Shown piece by piece: positions 63,365 to 64,000 of a stretch of 64,000 bases of DNA. The stretch's first letter is position 1, and every line of letters starts with the position of its first letter. This DNA is from Proteobacteria bacterium UBA981. GTDB taxonomy: Bacteria > Pseudomonadota > Gammaproteobacteria > Ga0077536. Both the position numbers and the translations under genes were made by a program. The stretch covers positions 571,876-635,875 of the forward strand of contig DBBP01000008.1 in NCBI GenBank assembly GCA_002292285.1, given 5' to 3'. A model generated the notes under the pieces. It searched no databases and had not been told where the DNA came from. It saw only the letters and a program-made list of their open reading frames with translations.

Positions 63365-64000
63365 CGGCCTTTATACGGGACCGCCTCCGGCGAAGAAGTA
63401 ATCGTCCCGGCGCTGACCAGCGCCTCGATTTGATCTTCGCTGTAGCCAATTTCCCCGAGGACCTCCGCATTGTGTTGCCCGAGTTTCGCTGCACGTGGGT
63501 TCAGATTGACACGACCGTGCTCGAAACGCGCCGCGGGGCGCGGCTGGCGTACACGTCCGAGACCATCGTGCTCGTACTCGTGGATTAGCTCATTGGCCTC
63601 GATCTGAGCGTGCTTTAGCATCTCGGCTCGAGTGAGTACCGGCGCACACGGCACGCCCGCGTTATCGAGTTGTTGCAGCCAATCTGCGCTCGCACCGGTG
63701 GCGAGGATCTCCGCCGTACTCGCGATGCGTTCACTCGCGTTCGTAAAGCGCGCGCCCGTGGTTTTGAAACGCGCGTCCTCCACCCACTCGGGCCGCCCGA
63801 GGACCTGACACATCCCGCGCCATTCATCATCGGACATCGCCCCGGCGGTAATGTAGCCGTCGCTGGTTTTAAAAATCAGATCCTGTGCGATCTGGCCAAC
63901 CCGAACGTCGCGCGTGTCGTCGACGACCGTGAAGTTAATCATCCCCTCTGGCCATAGGTAGGCGATGGTCGCGTCGATCATCGCCAAGTCGACATGCTGG
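63361..64000 (-). CDS. CoA transferase family III (CaiB/BaiF), N-terminus beyond window
   Basis: C-terminal ~213 residues visible; the frame continues past base 64000 (QHVDLAMIDATIAYL), so the start is outside. Seen: SDGYITAGAMSDDEWRGMCQVLG, the domain-2 segment, and NAGVPCAPVLTRAEML, both typical of family III transferases. They move CoA between acids or, as racemases, epimerise acyl-CoAs (the AMACR branch). The catalytic Asp lies upstream of the window. Upstream gene of an operon with GST and halohydrin dehalogenase. Confidence 0.87.
   Translation of the reverse strand, partial: QHVDLAMIDATIAYLWPEGMINFTVVDDTRDVRVGQIAQDLIFKTSDGYITAGAMSDDEWRGMCQVLGRPEWVEDARFKTTGARFTNASERIASTAEILATGASADWLQQLDNAGVPCAPVLTRAEMLKHAQIEANELIHEYEHDGLGRVRQPRPAARFEHGRVNLNPRAAKLGQHNAEVLGEIGYSEDQIEALVSAGTITSSPEAVPYKGR

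Noticed and set aside
1..64000. CRISPR arrays, tRNA/rRNA genes, insertion sequences, prophage
   Set aside because: No regularly spaced repeats, cloverleaf sequences, transposase motifs or phage genes were seen on either strand.

Overview
The window is a gene-dense chromosomal segment, moderately GC-rich by eye, from an aerobic, probably marine or environmental gammaproteobacterium. This rests on the co-chaperone DjlA, the YaiL/DUF2058 protein, the cysH-cysG-DUF2849-cysI-DUF934 sulfate assimilation operon, NADP-type GdhA and an Ada-AlkA fusion. The lineage is an inference from gene content, with no rRNA or marker gene to confirm it. I found no tRNA, rRNA, CRISPR array, transposase, integrase or phage gene. 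About 56 protein genes are supported, two of them cut by the window ends.

Layout. 0-6.4 kb: a truncated ThDP decarboxylase, a haloalkane dehalogenase coupled to a periplasmic phosphatase-like protein, an acyl-CoA ligase, a SnoaL-like protein and a flavin monooxygenase. 6.5-12 kb: an aldehyde:ferredoxin oxidoreductase divergent from an amidohydrolase, then a solute-binding-like protein divergent from a FIST sensor protein. 12-17 kb: a 3-hydroxyisobutyrate dehydrogenase-like / P450 / methyltransferase set, a second flavin monooxygenase and a small membrane protein. 17-25.7 kb: a Baeyer-Villiger monooxygenase divergent from an MFS transporter, an N-acyl-D-amino-acid deacylase, a crotonase and an exported cyclase-family protein. 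26-28 kb: alkylation repair (Ada-AlkA fusion plus Ogt). 28-36 kb: a second D-aminoacylase-type hydrolase, TerC, another amidohydrolase, DjlA, an SDR, a response regulator-adenylate cyclase and an RDD membrane protein. 36-41.5 kb: the exported DUF1800/DUF1501 pair, an SDR, YaiL and a DUF1330-like protein. 41.5-49.3 kb: a hydantoinase-like enzyme, a uracil-DNA-glycosylase-fold protein, an exported methyltransferase-like protein and the cys operon. 49.4-55 kb: acyl-CoA dehydrogenase and enoyl-CoA hydratase, a GST with a duplicated helical domain, an SDR and a nitronate monooxygenase. 55-58.5 kb: a four-gene nonulosonic acid operon. 58.7-64 kb: GdhA, a sodium:solute symporter, and an operon of CoA transferase, GST and a protein that looks like an SDR but carries the full halohydrin dehalogenase signature.

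How it fits together. The region reads as a catabolic island. Monooxygenases (P450, BVMO, two FAD hydroxylases), CoA activation (ligase, CoA transferase), beta-oxidation (acyl-CoA dehydrogenase, two crotonases), hydrolases and uptake systems could together process hydrophobic or amide/ester-bearing compounds. Two unrelated dehalogenase folds, a haloalkane dehalogenase and a likely halohydrin dehalogenase, suggest that organohalogens are among the substrates. Apart from the Ada-type fusion and the response regulator-cyclase, I see no transcription regulator. Substrates are inferred from families and none is proved by the sequence.
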